Origin: Burkholderia ubonensis
GTDB taxonomy: Bacteria; Pseudomonadota; Gammaproteobacteria; Burkholderiales; Burkholderiaceae
Length of the DNA stretch: 64,000 nucleotides
Direction: 5' to 3'
Assembly: GCF_902833085.1 (NCBI RefSeq)
Contig: NZ_CADFEB010000003.1
Location: 682,001 to 746,000, forward strand
Part shown: one piece after another, positions 42,784-51,540 of the stretch
Layout of the letters: the number at the start of each line of letters is the position of its first letter
How positions within the stretch are numbered: the stretch's first letter is position 1
Made by a program: the position numbers and the translations under genes
Notes under the pieces: generated by a model
The model's database searches: none
What the model was told of the DNA's origin: nothing
What the model saw: only the letters and a program-made list of their open reading frames with translations

Positions 42784-44946
42784 TCACCAGTCGTATTTCG
42801 CGGTGGCCAGCACGGTTCGCTCATTGCCGAACACGCAGACCTCGTAAGAGTTGCAACCACTGATGTAGCGGCGGTCGAACAGGTTCGCGACGTTCAGCGC
42901 GAAGCGCCAGTTGCGGATGTCGTAGTGCAGCGCAGCGTCGTACAGCGTATGGCTCGCGATCTTCAGCGAGTTGTCCGGCGCACCCGCGGTCGCGCTCTGG
43001 TAGCGGATGCCGCTCCCGATCCCCAGGCCCGAGAGCGCGCCCATGCGCGATGTCCAGTCGACCCACAGCGATGCCATCTGGCGCGGGAGCGGAACCGCGA
43101 CCGGCCAATTGTTCAGCGACACATCGTTCGCCTTCACGTTCTTCACGTCCTGGTACGCGTATGACGCGACGACGGACAGCTCTCGAGTCGCGTTGCCTGC
43201 CACGCTCAGCTCGATTCCTCGCGAGCGCACCTCGCCGGTCTGCACGGACGACGTGCCGGCCGGATCGACACGCGTCGGCGCCCGCGTCACGACGTTCGTC
43301 TGGTCGATCTGGTAGACGGCCGCACTCAGCGCAAGATTCCCGGCCGGCGACTGCCAGCGCAGGCCGGCCTCGGTCTGCCTGCCGCGTGTCGGCTTCGGCA
43401 AGCCGCCGCCGACCATCCTCACGCCGATGACCGGATTGAACGACGTCGAATAGCTGACGTACGGCGACAGCCCGTGGCCGCCCTGATACGTGAGTCCGAT
43501 GCGGCCCGAGAACGCACTGACGTCCGCATCGGCTTGCGTGCCCGCCGCGCGGTCGTCCTTGCGCATGTTCACGCGGTCTTCCCGACCGCCGAGTGTCAGC
43601 GTCCAGCGATGCCACTTGATCTGGTCCTGCGCGTATGCGCCGAACGTGTTCATCGCCGTGTACTGGTTGACGTGGCCCAGCGAAGTCGGGCCCGAGAAGA
43701 TCGCGCTCGTGACCGGCGTGTAGACGGGGTGGTAGAGATTCAACGGCCGCGCCAGCGCGAGCCACACGCTGTCGGTCGTCGTCTGCCGGTTGTACTGGAA
43801 GCCGAGCAGCACCACATGCTCGATCGGACCGGTGCCGAAACGCGCCTGCGCGTTGTTGTCCACGTCGAAGCGGGCGTAGTTCAGCTGAAACAGCCCCGCG
43901 AAGCGCGTCATGCTGGTCGTGCTGCCGTAGGCAAGGCCGTTGCCGAAGACCGATGCATCGTCGAGCGACAGGTGCATCCAGCGCGCGCTCTGGCGCAGCG
44001 TCCATATCGAATTCAGCGTGTGCTCGGCCTGATAGCCGAGCGACCATTGCTTCTTTCGGTAGGCGTTGAATGCCGGATCGCCCGTGTAGACATCCGGCGA
44101 CAGGCGCCCATTCGGGTTCGGCAGCACGGTGCCCCGCGCAGGCAGGAAATTGAATGAGATGTCGCTCCGGTCCTGCAGATAGGACGCCGAAATCGTCAGC
44201 GACGTGTCGGCGTTCGGCCGCCAGCGGAACGACGGCGCAAGCGCCACGCGTCGATCCGCATGCGGGCCGGTCATCGCATTGCCGTCGCGCGCGACGCCGA
44301 CGAAGCGATACGCAGCCGCATTGCCGGGGTCGAGCTTGTCGCCGACGTCGAACATGAGCTGTTTGCGCGCGTAGTTGCCGATCTGAACGCCCGCTTCACG
44401 GATGCGCTCACCGTCGGCCTGCTTCGTCCGTGCGTCGACGATCGCGCCCGGGTCGCCTGCCCCGTACAGCCCCGACGTCGGCCCACGCAGCACCGTGACG
44501 CCGTCGATCATCTGGGGATCGACGCGCCAGCTCGCGATGGCTGCCGTGTTCGGCGCCTGCAAACCGTCGACGAACAACGTGGGCGTAAAGCCGCGCAGCG
44601 CCGCATACCCGTCGGTGCGGCTGTCGGACCCGAATGTCGAGAAGCCGGGCACATAGCGGAGCGCCTGGTTGAGATCGGTCGCGCCGGTCATCTCGATCTG
44701 CTGCGCAGTGACGACGTTGATCGTCTGCGGAACCTCGGCGACCGGCGTGTCGGTCTTCGTGCCGGTTGCGGTGCGCATTTCGACGAGCCCGCTGGACGCC
44801 CCCGTCGCCTGTACGGTGATCGCCGGCTGCATCGCCTGCGCGTATGCGTTGCCGGCGAGCGTCGCGCACGATATCGCTCCAGCAGCGAGTGCAAACGTAT
44901 CTCGCACCGTGCTCGTTGCCCATTCCATCTTCAGTTGCTCCGTCAT
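42784..44946 (-). CDS. TonB-dependent siderophore receptor
   Basis: This 720-aa protein has a signal peptide ending in NAYA-QA (about residue 36), a plug domain (VAEVPQTINVVTAQQIEMTGATDLNQAL, GFTPTLFVDGLQ, VLRGPTSGLYGAGDPG) and a 22-strand type beta barrel ending in ATAKYDW with a C-terminal aromatic. The plug resembles ferrichrome/FecA-like siderophore receptors, but no transport or siderophore genes and no clear Fur box are seen nearby. It probably imports an exogenous iron chelate. A nearby in-frame ATG (MEWAT) is an alternative start. Confidence 0.9.
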   Translation of the reverse strand: MTEQLKMEWATSTVRDTFALAAGAISCATLAGNAYAQAMQPAITVQATGASSGLVEMRTATGTKTDTPVAEVPQTINVVTAQQIEMTGATDLNQALRYVPGFSTFGSDSRTDGYAALRGFTPTLFVDGLQAPNTAAIASWRVDPQMIDGVTVLRGPTSGLYGAGDPGAIVDARTKQADGERIREAGVQIGNYARKQLMFDVGDKLDPGNAAAYRFVGVARDGNAMTGPHADRRVALAPSFRWRPNADTSLTISASYLQDRSDISFNFLPARGTVLPNPNGRLSPDVYTGDPAFNAYRKKQWSLGYQAEHTLNSIWTLRQSARWMHLSLDDASVFGNGLAYGSTTSMTRFAGLFQLNYARFDVDNNAQARFGTGPIEHVVLLGFQYNRQTTTDSVWLALARPLNLYHPVYTPVTSAIFSGPTSLGHVNQYTAMNTFGAYAQDQIKWHRWTLTLGGREDRVNMRKDDRAAGTQADADVSAFSGRIGLTYQGGHGLSPYVSYSTSFNPVIGVRMVGGGLPKPTRGRQTEAGLRWQSPAGNLALSAAVYQIDQTNVVTRAPTRVDPAGTSSVQTGEVRSRGIELSVAGNATRELSVVASYAYQDVKNVKANDVSLNNWPVAVPLPRQMASLWVDWTSRMGALSGLGIGSGIRYQSATAGAPDNSLKIASHTLYDAALHYDIRNWRFALNVANLFDRRYISGCNSYEVCVFGNERTVLATAKYDW

Positions 44947-45418
44947 GCAGGTGGCCTTTCGGGTTGGTCCGCCCGTCCAAGAGCAACATTCGTCCTGTGG
45001 CCTCCCCGTTGTTTCCCTGGAACGTCACATGCATGCCTCAGCGTGCTTCGTCCGGCTGCGCCGTGTGCCGGCCTCTCGACGATATCGGCAGAAAGCTGCA
45101 TCGTCTTTAGTTGCCCGCGACCGTCGGCCCGAAGCTCGAGAACGTGGCCCCGCCTCGATTCCTCGTGGACCGCCGCACCGAATGCGAACGATCGCCGCAC
45201 CTGTCAGAAAAAGCAGGTGCCTCAACAATCGTTTTTCATGCACAGTTTTCCCCCGCGGGGGGCTGCCCGCTTTCCGCCTCCGGCGCTTCGATGCCCCGCT
45301 TCAAGATTCACGCAATCGTATCTGCTTGTGTCGTGACGAACGCGGCAGTCAGGTATTCGACTGCCTCGCCCATGAACGCTTCGCGCATTCGAACCCTCGA
45401 CGAAACAGGAGGTTTGCC
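44947..45418. other. Divergent intergenic region, receptor/depolymerase
   Basis: These 472 bp separate the TonB receptor (minus) and the depolymerase (plus). An open frame extends through it from upstream into the depolymerase, but the signal peptide and ribosome site place the real start at 45419. I see no further gene, no terminator and no convincing Fur site. Confidence 0.5.
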
Positions 45419-46435
45419 GTGAAATTCCACCGCACCCTGGCGGCTGCCGTACTCGGCACCGCGTTGTGTTCCCGTGCCGCCTTTGCCGTCGATCCGCTGC
45501 CCGCGCTGGGCGCCGATCCCGCCCATACGTCCGTCTCCGGGCTGTCGTCCGGCGCGTTCATGGCCGTGCAGTACCAGGTCGCCTACTCCGACTCCGTGGT
45601 CGGCTCGGGGATCGTCGCCGGCGGCCCGTACTACTGCGCAACCGGCAAGCTGGCGAACACCGGCAAATGCATGGGGATGCTCCCGGTCCTGCCCAATCCC
45701 GCGCAGTTGCTGCGCGCCGCCAAGGACTTCGCCGCGCGCGGCGAGATCGATCCGCTCGCCGGCCTGCAGAACGACCGCATCTACGTGTTCAGCGGCACCA
45801 AGGATACGGTGGTGCACCAGCGGGCCGTCGACACGACCGTGTCGTTCTTCAAGGACGCCGGCGTGCCGGCCGACAATCTCACCTACGAGAAGACGATCCC
45901 GGCCGGTCATGCGCTGATCACGCCGGATTTCGGCAACAACTGCCCGATCACGGCGACGCCCTACATCAACCATTGCACGGTCAACAAGCAGAGCTACGAC
46001 CAGCCGGGCAAGTTGCTGTCGTTCATCTACGGCCCGCTGAATCCGCCGGCCGACCAGCCCGCCGGCAAGATCATCGCGTTCAACCAGCGCGAGTTCGCCG
46101 GCACCGCGACCGGAATGGCCGAGCAGGCGTATGCGTACGTGCCGCAGGCATGCACGCAGGGCACCGCGTGCCGGGTTCATGTGGCGTTCCACGGCTGCAA
46201 GCAATCGGCGAGCGTCGTCGGCGACGACTTCTATCAGAAGACCAGCTACAACCGCTGGGCCGACACCAACAACATCGTGGTCCTGTATCCGCAGGTCGAT
46301 GCGTCCAAGGTGCCGAACAACCCGAACGGCTGCTGGGACTGGTTCGGCTATACGGGCAAGGACTACGCGGTGAAGGCCGGCGCGCAAATGGTGGCCGTCA
46401 ACGCGATGATCGGGCGGCTCACGTCGAAGCCCTGA
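45419..46435 (+). CDS. Secreted short-chain polyhydroxyalkanoate depolymerase
   Basis: The start is GTG with a perfect AGGAGG seven bases before it. The 338-aa product has a signal peptide (cleavage likely after AFA, residue 23), the lipase-type box GLSSG with nucleophile Ser43 early in the mature protein, a HVAFHGCKQS segment and C-terminal WDWFGYTG. This matches type 2 catalytic domains of extracellular PHB depolymerases, without a separate substrate-binding domain. It should hydrolyse extracellular or periplasmic short-chain PHA or related esters. Confidence 0.88.
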   Translation: MKFHRTLAAAVLGTALCSRAAFAVDPLPALGADPAHTSVSGLSSGAFMAVQYQVAYSDSVVGSGIVAGGPYYCATGKLANTGKCMGMLPVLPNPAQLLRAAKDFAARGEIDPLAGLQNDRIYVFSGTKDTVVHQRAVDTTVSFFKDAGVPADNLTYEKTIPAGHALITPDFGNNCPITATPYINHCTVNKQSYDQPGKLLSFIYGPLNPPADQPAGKIIAFNQREFAGTATGMAEQAYAYVPQACTQGTACRVHVAFHGCKQSASVVGDDFYQKTSYNRWADTNNIVVLYPQVDASKVPNNPNGCWDWFGYTGKDYAVKAGAQMVAVNAMIGRLTSKP

Positions 46436-46450
46436 CGCGGTGAGGTGAAC

Positions 46451-46478
46451 GCATGCGCCGGGCGGGTGCGGCGCATGC
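46451..46478. terminator. Shared hairpin between convergent genes
   Basis: GCATGCGCCG (46451-46460) pairs perfectly with CGGCGCATGC (46469-46478) across an 8-base loop, between the depolymerase and glutathione peroxidase stops. No T-tract on either side. Confidence 0.6.
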
Positions 46479-46488
46479 GGGGACGCGC

Positions 46489-47040
46489 TTACTGCGCGTT
46501 CGCCAATTCGGCGTCGATCGCGGCGACGAGCGCGGGATCGTCCGCGCCGACGTTCGGCGCGAAGCGTGCGACCACCTTGCCGTCGCGGCTCACCAGGAAC
46601 TTCTCGAAGTTCCACAGCACGTCGGGCGCCGGATTCGGCTCGATCCCGTACCCCTTCAGGCGCTCGCGGAACGGGCCGTCGCCCGTGGCCTGCGGCTGCG
46701 CCTGCGTGAGCGTGCGATAGAGCGGATGCTGATCGTCGCCCACGACCGAGATCTTCGCGAACAGCGGAAACTTCACGCCGAACGTCGCGCTGCAGAAGGC
46801 CTGGATTTCGTCATTGGTGCCCGGCTCCTGGCCCTTGAAGTTGTTCGCGGGGAACGCGAGCACTTCGAGGCCGCGTGCGCGCTTGTCTTCGTAGAGGGCT
46901 TCGAGGCCTTCGTATTGCTGCGTCAGCCCGCATTTCGACGCGACGTTGACCACCAGCAGCACTTTGCCTTCGAACGGGCGCAACGTGGTCGGCGTGCCGT
47001 CGATGGCGTTCACGGGGATGTCGTAGAGGGGCGAGGTCAT
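46489..47040 (-). CDS. Glutathione peroxidase (thioredoxin-dependent type)
   Basis: From ATG 47040 with AAGGA upstream, the 183-aa product has the peroxidatic Cys37 in NVASKCGLT, FPANNFKGQEPG with the catalytic Gln and a WNFEKFLV motif with the catalytic Trp. This is the Cys-type GPx of bacteria, which reduces hydroperoxides in the cytoplasm. A longer in-frame extension to 47160 lacks family similarity and was not used. Monocistronic by context. Confidence 0.92.
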   Translation of the reverse strand: MTSPLYDIPVNAIDGTPTTLRPFEGKVLLVVNVASKCGLTQQYEGLEALYEDKRARGLEVLAFPANNFKGQEPGTNDEIQAFCSATFGVKFPLFAKISVVGDDQHPLYRTLTQAQPQATGDGPFRERLKGYGIEPNPAPDVLWNFEKFLVSRDGKVVARFAPNVGADDPALVAAIDAELANAQ

Positions 47041-47176
47041 GCGCGAGTCCTTGCGGTTGGGGGAGACGATGACGTTCGCGGCAGCGGCGCGTACGGTGTG
47101 GTGGGTATCGTAGCAGCACCGGCAAAAACGCGCCGGAGCCGACCGCGCATTGCCTGCCATCCCGACACCCGCGCGC

Positions 47177-49723
47177 TCACCCGGCCAGCAGTGCCGCCCC
47201 GCAATCGTCTCCGGCCGCCGCGCGGCCGTCGCCGCGCCCCTGCGAGATCCCGACCAGCTGTTCGGCCGGCTGCGGCCGTGCCAGCAGGAACCCTTGCACC
47301 TGGTGGCAGCCGATCTCCTGCAGGAACGCCAGCTGCTTCTCCGTCTCCACGCCCTCCATGACGACGTCGAGGCCGAGCGCGCGCCCCATCGCGACGATCG
47401 CGCGCACGATCGCGTCGTCCGGACTGTCCGAGCCGCAGTCGGCGAGAAACGACCGGTCGATCTTCAGCGTATCGACCGGCAGGTCCTTCAGATACACGAG
47501 CGACGAATAGCCGGTGCCGAAATCGTCGATCGCGAGGCTGATCCCCCGGGTCGCCAGCTCCCGCAGCAGAATCCCGATTTCCTCGCGCGTGTTCATCGCC
47601 ATGCTTTCGAGCAATTCGAGCTGCAGGTATTCCGGCGGCAACGCAGTCTCGCTGAGTATGGTCGTCAGGTCGGTGAGGAAGCTGTCGGCGAAGCACTGCC
47701 GCGCCGACACGTTCACCGCGATGCGGCCGAATTCGAAGCCTTCGTCGAGCCACCTGCGCGCCTGCCGGCATGCTTCGCGCAGCACCCACCTGCCGATCGG
47801 CACGATCAGCGCGGATCGTTCCGCGAGCCCGATGAACTCGCCCGGCGGCACGAGCCCCTTGTGCGGATGCAGCCAGCGCAGCAGCGCCTCGACGCCGACG
47901 ATCCTGCCGCTCGACAGGTCGTATTGCGGTTGGTAAAAAAGGCGGAATTCGTTCTGCTCGAGCGCGCGGTGCAGTTCGCCGAGCGTTTCGAGCTGCTCCA
48001 TCGCCGACGACGTCATCTTGCTCTCGAAGAACTGGAAGACGTTCCTGCCCCGGCTCTTCGCGCCGTACATCGCCTGATCCGCGAGCTGCATCAACTGCTC
48101 CGCGTCGGTGCCGTCGTCGGGATAGATGCTGATGCCGATGCTCGGCGTCACGAAGATCTCGCGGCCGCCGATGTCGATCGCCTGCCCCACTTCATCCAGC
48201 AGCTTGCGCGCAATCCGCCCGACGTCGCGGACATCGTCGAATTCCTCGAGGACGAGCGCGAATTCGTCGCCGCCCATGCGCGCCACCGTGTCGCTCGCGC
48301 GCACGCCCGCGACGATCCGGCCGGCCACCACCTTCAGCACTTCGTCGCCGGCGTTGTGGCCGAGCGTATCGTTGACGAGCTTGAAGCGATCGAGATCGAC
48401 GTACATCACCGCGACCTTGCGGCTGCGCCGCTTCGCCTGAATGATCGCGTGCGCCAGCCGCTCCTCGAACAGCGTCCGGTTCGCGAGGCCGGTGAGCACG
48501 TCGTGCGTGGCGAGGTAGCCCAGCCGCTCCTCCGCCTGACGCCGCTGGGTGATGTCGGAGAAGATCGCCGCATAGTGCGAGATCTTGCCGTCGTTGTCGC
48601 GAATGCAGGTGATCGTCAGGTATTCGAGGAACAGCTCGCCGTTTTTCCGGCGGTTCCAGATTTCGCCTTGCCAGTGGCCGTCGGTCGTGAGCGAATGCCA
48701 GAGCTTCCGGTAGAAATCCGGCGTCTGGCGGCCGGAACTCAGCAGGCTCGGATCACGCCCGACCACTTCGTCCTCCGTGTACCCGGTCAGGCGCGTGAAC
48801 GCCTGGTTCACGCGCTCGATCCTGGCGTGCCGGTCGGTCACCATGATGCCTTCGAGCGCCGACTCGAAGACCCGGTCCGCCATGCGCAGGTTGAAGCGGG
48901 CGAGGCCGAGCGCTTCGTCGCGCTCGCGCAATGCGCTGCGAAGCTCGTTGACGTATTCGTGCTCGATGCCCTGCAGGACGTCCGCAAAACTGAGCAGCCC
49001 GGTGAGCGCGCCGTCGTCGTCGTGAATGCCGACATGGCGCATGTTCTGCTGCATCATGTAGCGGTGGGCCGCATACAGGCTCTGATTCGTGGCCAGCATC
49101 TGCAGCGGCCTGCTCGCATGCTCGCCGACGGCCCCCTGCAAGCCGCCGCCCGCAATCAGCCGGACGACGTCGCGCTCGGTCACGATGCCATGCTCGCCAT
49201 CGTCGTAGGCAACCAGGACGGCATCGAGCTTCTCCGCGCGCATCCGCGCGACGACATCATGCAGCGCGACATGCTCGGGCACCATGACGGGCGAATGGAC
49301 ACGGATCGACTCGATCGGCTTCAGGCGCAGGAAGAACTCGGCCCCCTGGTTCACCACGACGTCGGTCTGGGTCAACACGCCGATCGCAACGCCGTCCCTG
49401 ACGACCACGAAATGACGGACGCCCGACTGCTTGAACTTCACCGCCGCTTCGCCGAGCGGCGTATCGGCCTCCAGCGTCAGCACCGGGCTGCTCATCACTT
49501 CGCCGACCGGACGGTCGAGCGCCTGCGGGCTGTCCCCGGCCGCCAGCGCGTCCTGCTCGGTCCAGATGCCGACGGCCTTGCCGTCCTCCATCACGACGAT
49601 CGAACTGCAACGCTCGGCGAAGATGCGTCGGGCGACCTCTCGCACCGGCGTGGCTCGCGTGCAGGAAAGTATCGAACGCGCGACGAGGCGCGCAACGGGA
49701 ACATCGTAGGTGCTCGGATACAT
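47177..49723 (-). CDS. CBS-PAS-GGDEF-EAL cyclic-di-GMP signalling protein
   Basis: The 848-aa protein (ATG 49723) has four CBS repeats forming two Bateman modules (residues about 5-255), a PAS domain with PAC segment (about 285-405), a GGDEF domain with an intact RMGGDEFA signature and an EAL domain with VEALLRW, DDFGTGYSSL and KIDRSF motifs. Both catalytic signatures look intact, so it could make or degrade cyclic-di-GMP. CBS domains usually bind adenine nucleotides, so this protein may couple energy state to biofilm behaviour. No transmembrane segment is seen. An alternative start at 49801 adds 26 residues. Confidence 0.9.
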   Translation of the reverse strand: MYPSTYDVPVARLVARSILSCTRATPVREVARRIFAERCSSIVVMEDGKAVGIWTEQDALAAGDSPQALDRPVGEVMSSPVLTLEADTPLGEAAVKFKQSGVRHFVVVRDGVAIGVLTQTDVVVNQGAEFFLRLKPIESIRVHSPVMVPEHVALHDVVARMRAEKLDAVLVAYDDGEHGIVTERDVVRLIAGGGLQGAVGEHASRPLQMLATNQSLYAAHRYMMQQNMRHVGIHDDDGALTGLLSFADVLQGIEHEYVNELRSALRERDEALGLARFNLRMADRVFESALEGIMVTDRHARIERVNQAFTRLTGYTEDEVVGRDPSLLSSGRQTPDFYRKLWHSLTTDGHWQGEIWNRRKNGELFLEYLTITCIRDNDGKISHYAAIFSDITQRRQAEERLGYLATHDVLTGLANRTLFEERLAHAIIQAKRRSRKVAVMYVDLDRFKLVNDTLGHNAGDEVLKVVAGRIVAGVRASDTVARMGGDEFALVLEEFDDVRDVGRIARKLLDEVGQAIDIGGREIFVTPSIGISIYPDDGTDAEQLMQLADQAMYGAKSRGRNVFQFFESKMTSSAMEQLETLGELHRALEQNEFRLFYQPQYDLSSGRIVGVEALLRWLHPHKGLVPPGEFIGLAERSALIVPIGRWVLREACRQARRWLDEGFEFGRIAVNVSARQCFADSFLTDLTTILSETALPPEYLQLELLESMAMNTREEIGILLRELATRGISLAIDDFGTGYSSLVYLKDLPVDTLKIDRSFLADCGSDSPDDAIVRAIVAMGRALGLDVVMEGVETEKQLAFLQEIGCHQVQGFLLARPQPAEQLVGISQGRGDGRAAAGDDCGAALLAG

Positions 49724-50121
49724 GCTCAGACCAAATCCAATGACCGCGCAAACAGGAATTGTGACCGATCGCTCGGCGCGTCGCGGCGGAGAACACGGCA
49801 CACTGGCCTCGATGGCGCATTTGACGATCCTGTGTCAACCTGGCCCACGCTTTGGGTCGCACAGACCCAGAGGTGGCCATCCCGGGTTAACGACAGGTTC
49901 GGCCAAGAGTTGAGGGCCGCGGCGGCCACGGACGCAGCGCGCCGGCAGGTCGACCGGCGACGACGGCTTTCATTTTCCCGACAACAGGCCCGTCGAACGG
50001 GTCAATCGTGCCGGTGATTGATAAACGCTGCGCCCGGAAAGCAATAAACACAGCGCATATTCAGCGAATAAACCCGTGCAACAAAGACATCGCACGTCGT
50101 TACCTTACAGTTTCTCAATAA

Positions 50122-50138
50122 TTCAATAATATTGAATA
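50122..50138. promoter_or_regulatory. AT-rich palindrome
   Basis: ATTCAATA-A-TATTGAAT is a perfect 8-bp inverted repeat with a one-base centre, set in AT-rich DNA about 365 bp upstream of the LysR start. It resembles a dimer operator; which protein binds is unknown. Confidence 0.35.
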
Positions 50139-50219
50139 TTAAAATAAAACATTCCTATTTTATGCACTTTGATGCATCCGGGCGAATCATGCACCGGATT
50201 TACGGGAATGACGACGTAG

Positions 50220-50408
50220 AGTGGGTATTCAGGAGATCCGCGCCGGCGGTTCTTGATTATTCGGGCCCATTCCGATAGCGTGCCGCACACCGTCAAGAAA
50301 CACATCACTCGGCTGTTTCATTCATCGCGACATACCGGGTTCCGGACAGCGTTGACCTGTTATCGGTTGACGGTGACAGGAAGCTGCTCCGAAGAAAGCT
50401 TCGTTTGA
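50220..50408 (+). pseudogene. Remnant of a LuxR-type helix-turn-helix regulator
   Basis: This frame, closed by a stop at 50217-50219 and ending at TGA 50406-50408, reads RRRFLIIRAHSDSVPHTVKKHITRLFHSSRHTG if the middle is joined. The VPHTVKKHITRLF stretch matches the recognition helix of LuxR/FixJ regulators (xPHTVKxHxxRxF). The preceding helix seems deleted after AHSD, and no start codon or ribosome site is visible. It is probably the C-terminal scar of a lost regulator next to the LysR gene. Confidence 0.45.
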
Positions 50409-50502
50409 ACGACCATTTTTTCGACTGCTGAACGATGTGCCGTCAAGTGCCTGCTTACGCTTGCGATCGCACGTCGGTCTAGCCACGTCATATGGAACGC
50501 GC

Positions 50503-51408
50503 ATGAGAATTCACCCGATTCCGCCCCTGCAATGCCTGGTCTTCTTTGATGCCGCCGCCCGGCATGGCAATTTCACGCGCGCAGCCGAGGAACTGAACGT
50601 GACGCAAGGTGCGGTCAGCAAGCAGGTCGTCAAGCTGGAAAGCTTTCTCGGCATGCAGTTGTTCGTGCGAGACGCAAAGGCGCTTCATCTGACGCGTGCC
50701 GGGCAAACCTATGCCGACCGGATTCACGACATGCTGGTTTCCTGCTCGGAAGCCACGGCGCTCGTCATGAAAGAGCCGACGCCCCACAGCATCACGATTG
50801 CCTGCGCATCCGGCACGGCCGGCATGTTCCTGACTTCCATGATTGCCGAATTCAGCCGCGAGTATCCGAGCGTGGCGATCCGGATCCTGGTTCGGGAGGG
50901 TGTTTTCAATCTGAATCCCGCCGAATTCGACATCGGCGTTTATTACATTCGCGATGCGCCGCCCCCCGGCATGAGCGGCATTCGCATCATCGAGGAAGAG
51001 GTGCACGCGTATTGCGCACCGGATTATCTGGGCCGCCGGCGCGTGTTGCCGTTCGAGTTGATGAGCTCGACATTGCTGGTCGCGGAGGAACAGCAGCGTC
51101 AATGGATGAGCTGGCGCGACTGGTTTCATCTATGCGACAGCGAGATCACGTACAAGCCGTTGCGCACGATCACCGCCAACAGCTATCCCGTATTGCTGCA
51201 GCTTGCGCAGCGAGGCCACGGCGTCATCCTTGGATGGAACCACATGATCACGCCGCTGGTTGAAAGCAATGATCTGGTGCTCGCGTCGGATGCAAGCGCG
51301 AGCTTCGGCGGCGCGTACCAGCTGGTTTGGCCCGACGATCGGCGCGATACGGCAGCCGTGGCGCGATTCCGGGAGTGGTTGCTGAAGCGAATGCCGAGGA
51401 GGCGATAA
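50503..51408 (+). CDS. LysR-family transcriptional regulator (GcvA-like)
   Basis: From ATG 50503 the product is 301 aa, with an N-terminal winged helix (LQCLVFFDAAARHGNFTRAAEELNVTQGAVSKQVVKLESFLG) and a substrate-binding domain (residues about 92-295). The N-terminal pattern is that of GcvA-type LysR proteins. It lies 132 bp upstream of an MFS transporter gene in the same direction, which it may control. The longer open frame to 50437 adds residues with no family match. Confidence 0.9.
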   Translation: MRIHPIPPLQCLVFFDAAARHGNFTRAAEELNVTQGAVSKQVVKLESFLGMQLFVRDAKALHLTRAGQTYADRIHDMLVSCSEATALVMKEPTPHSITIACASGTAGMFLTSMIAEFSREYPSVAIRILVREGVFNLNPAEFDIGVYYIRDAPPPGMSGIRIIEEEVHAYCAPDYLGRRRVLPFELMSSTLLVAEEQQRQWMSWRDWFHLCDSEITYKPLRTITANSYPVLLQLAQRGHGVILGWNHMITPLVESNDLVLASDASASFGGAYQLVWPDDRRDTAAVARFREWLLKRMPRRR

Positions 51409-51540
51409 CCAGGCATTCCAGAAACTCGGCCTTGCCAGAAAAAATTTCAGAGTAAATAGTCAGGAAAAACCCGTACCATTGGCTGCGCCGCTGATTCATG
51501 CCAATGGCGCCACAACATCAATATCCGAGGTCACAAGAAT

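Larger units (their letters stand above)
49724..50502. other. Long intergenic region with AT-rich core
   Basis: This 779-bp gap separates the cyclic-di-GMP gene (minus) and the LysR gene (plus). Around 50100-50165 it becomes strongly AT-rich, unlike the rest of the window, and contains a perfect palindrome (50122-50138). A decayed LuxR-type coding remnant lies at 50220-50408. The rest shows no gene. The AT-rich block is a likely H-NS binding region or a foreign DNA scar. Confidence 0.5.

Noticed and set aside
44669..45418. N-terminal 250-residue extension of the depolymerase frame
   Set aside because: A signal peptide and an AGGAGG-preceded GTG mark the start at 45419; the upstream part is the antisense of the TonB receptor gene and intergenic DNA.
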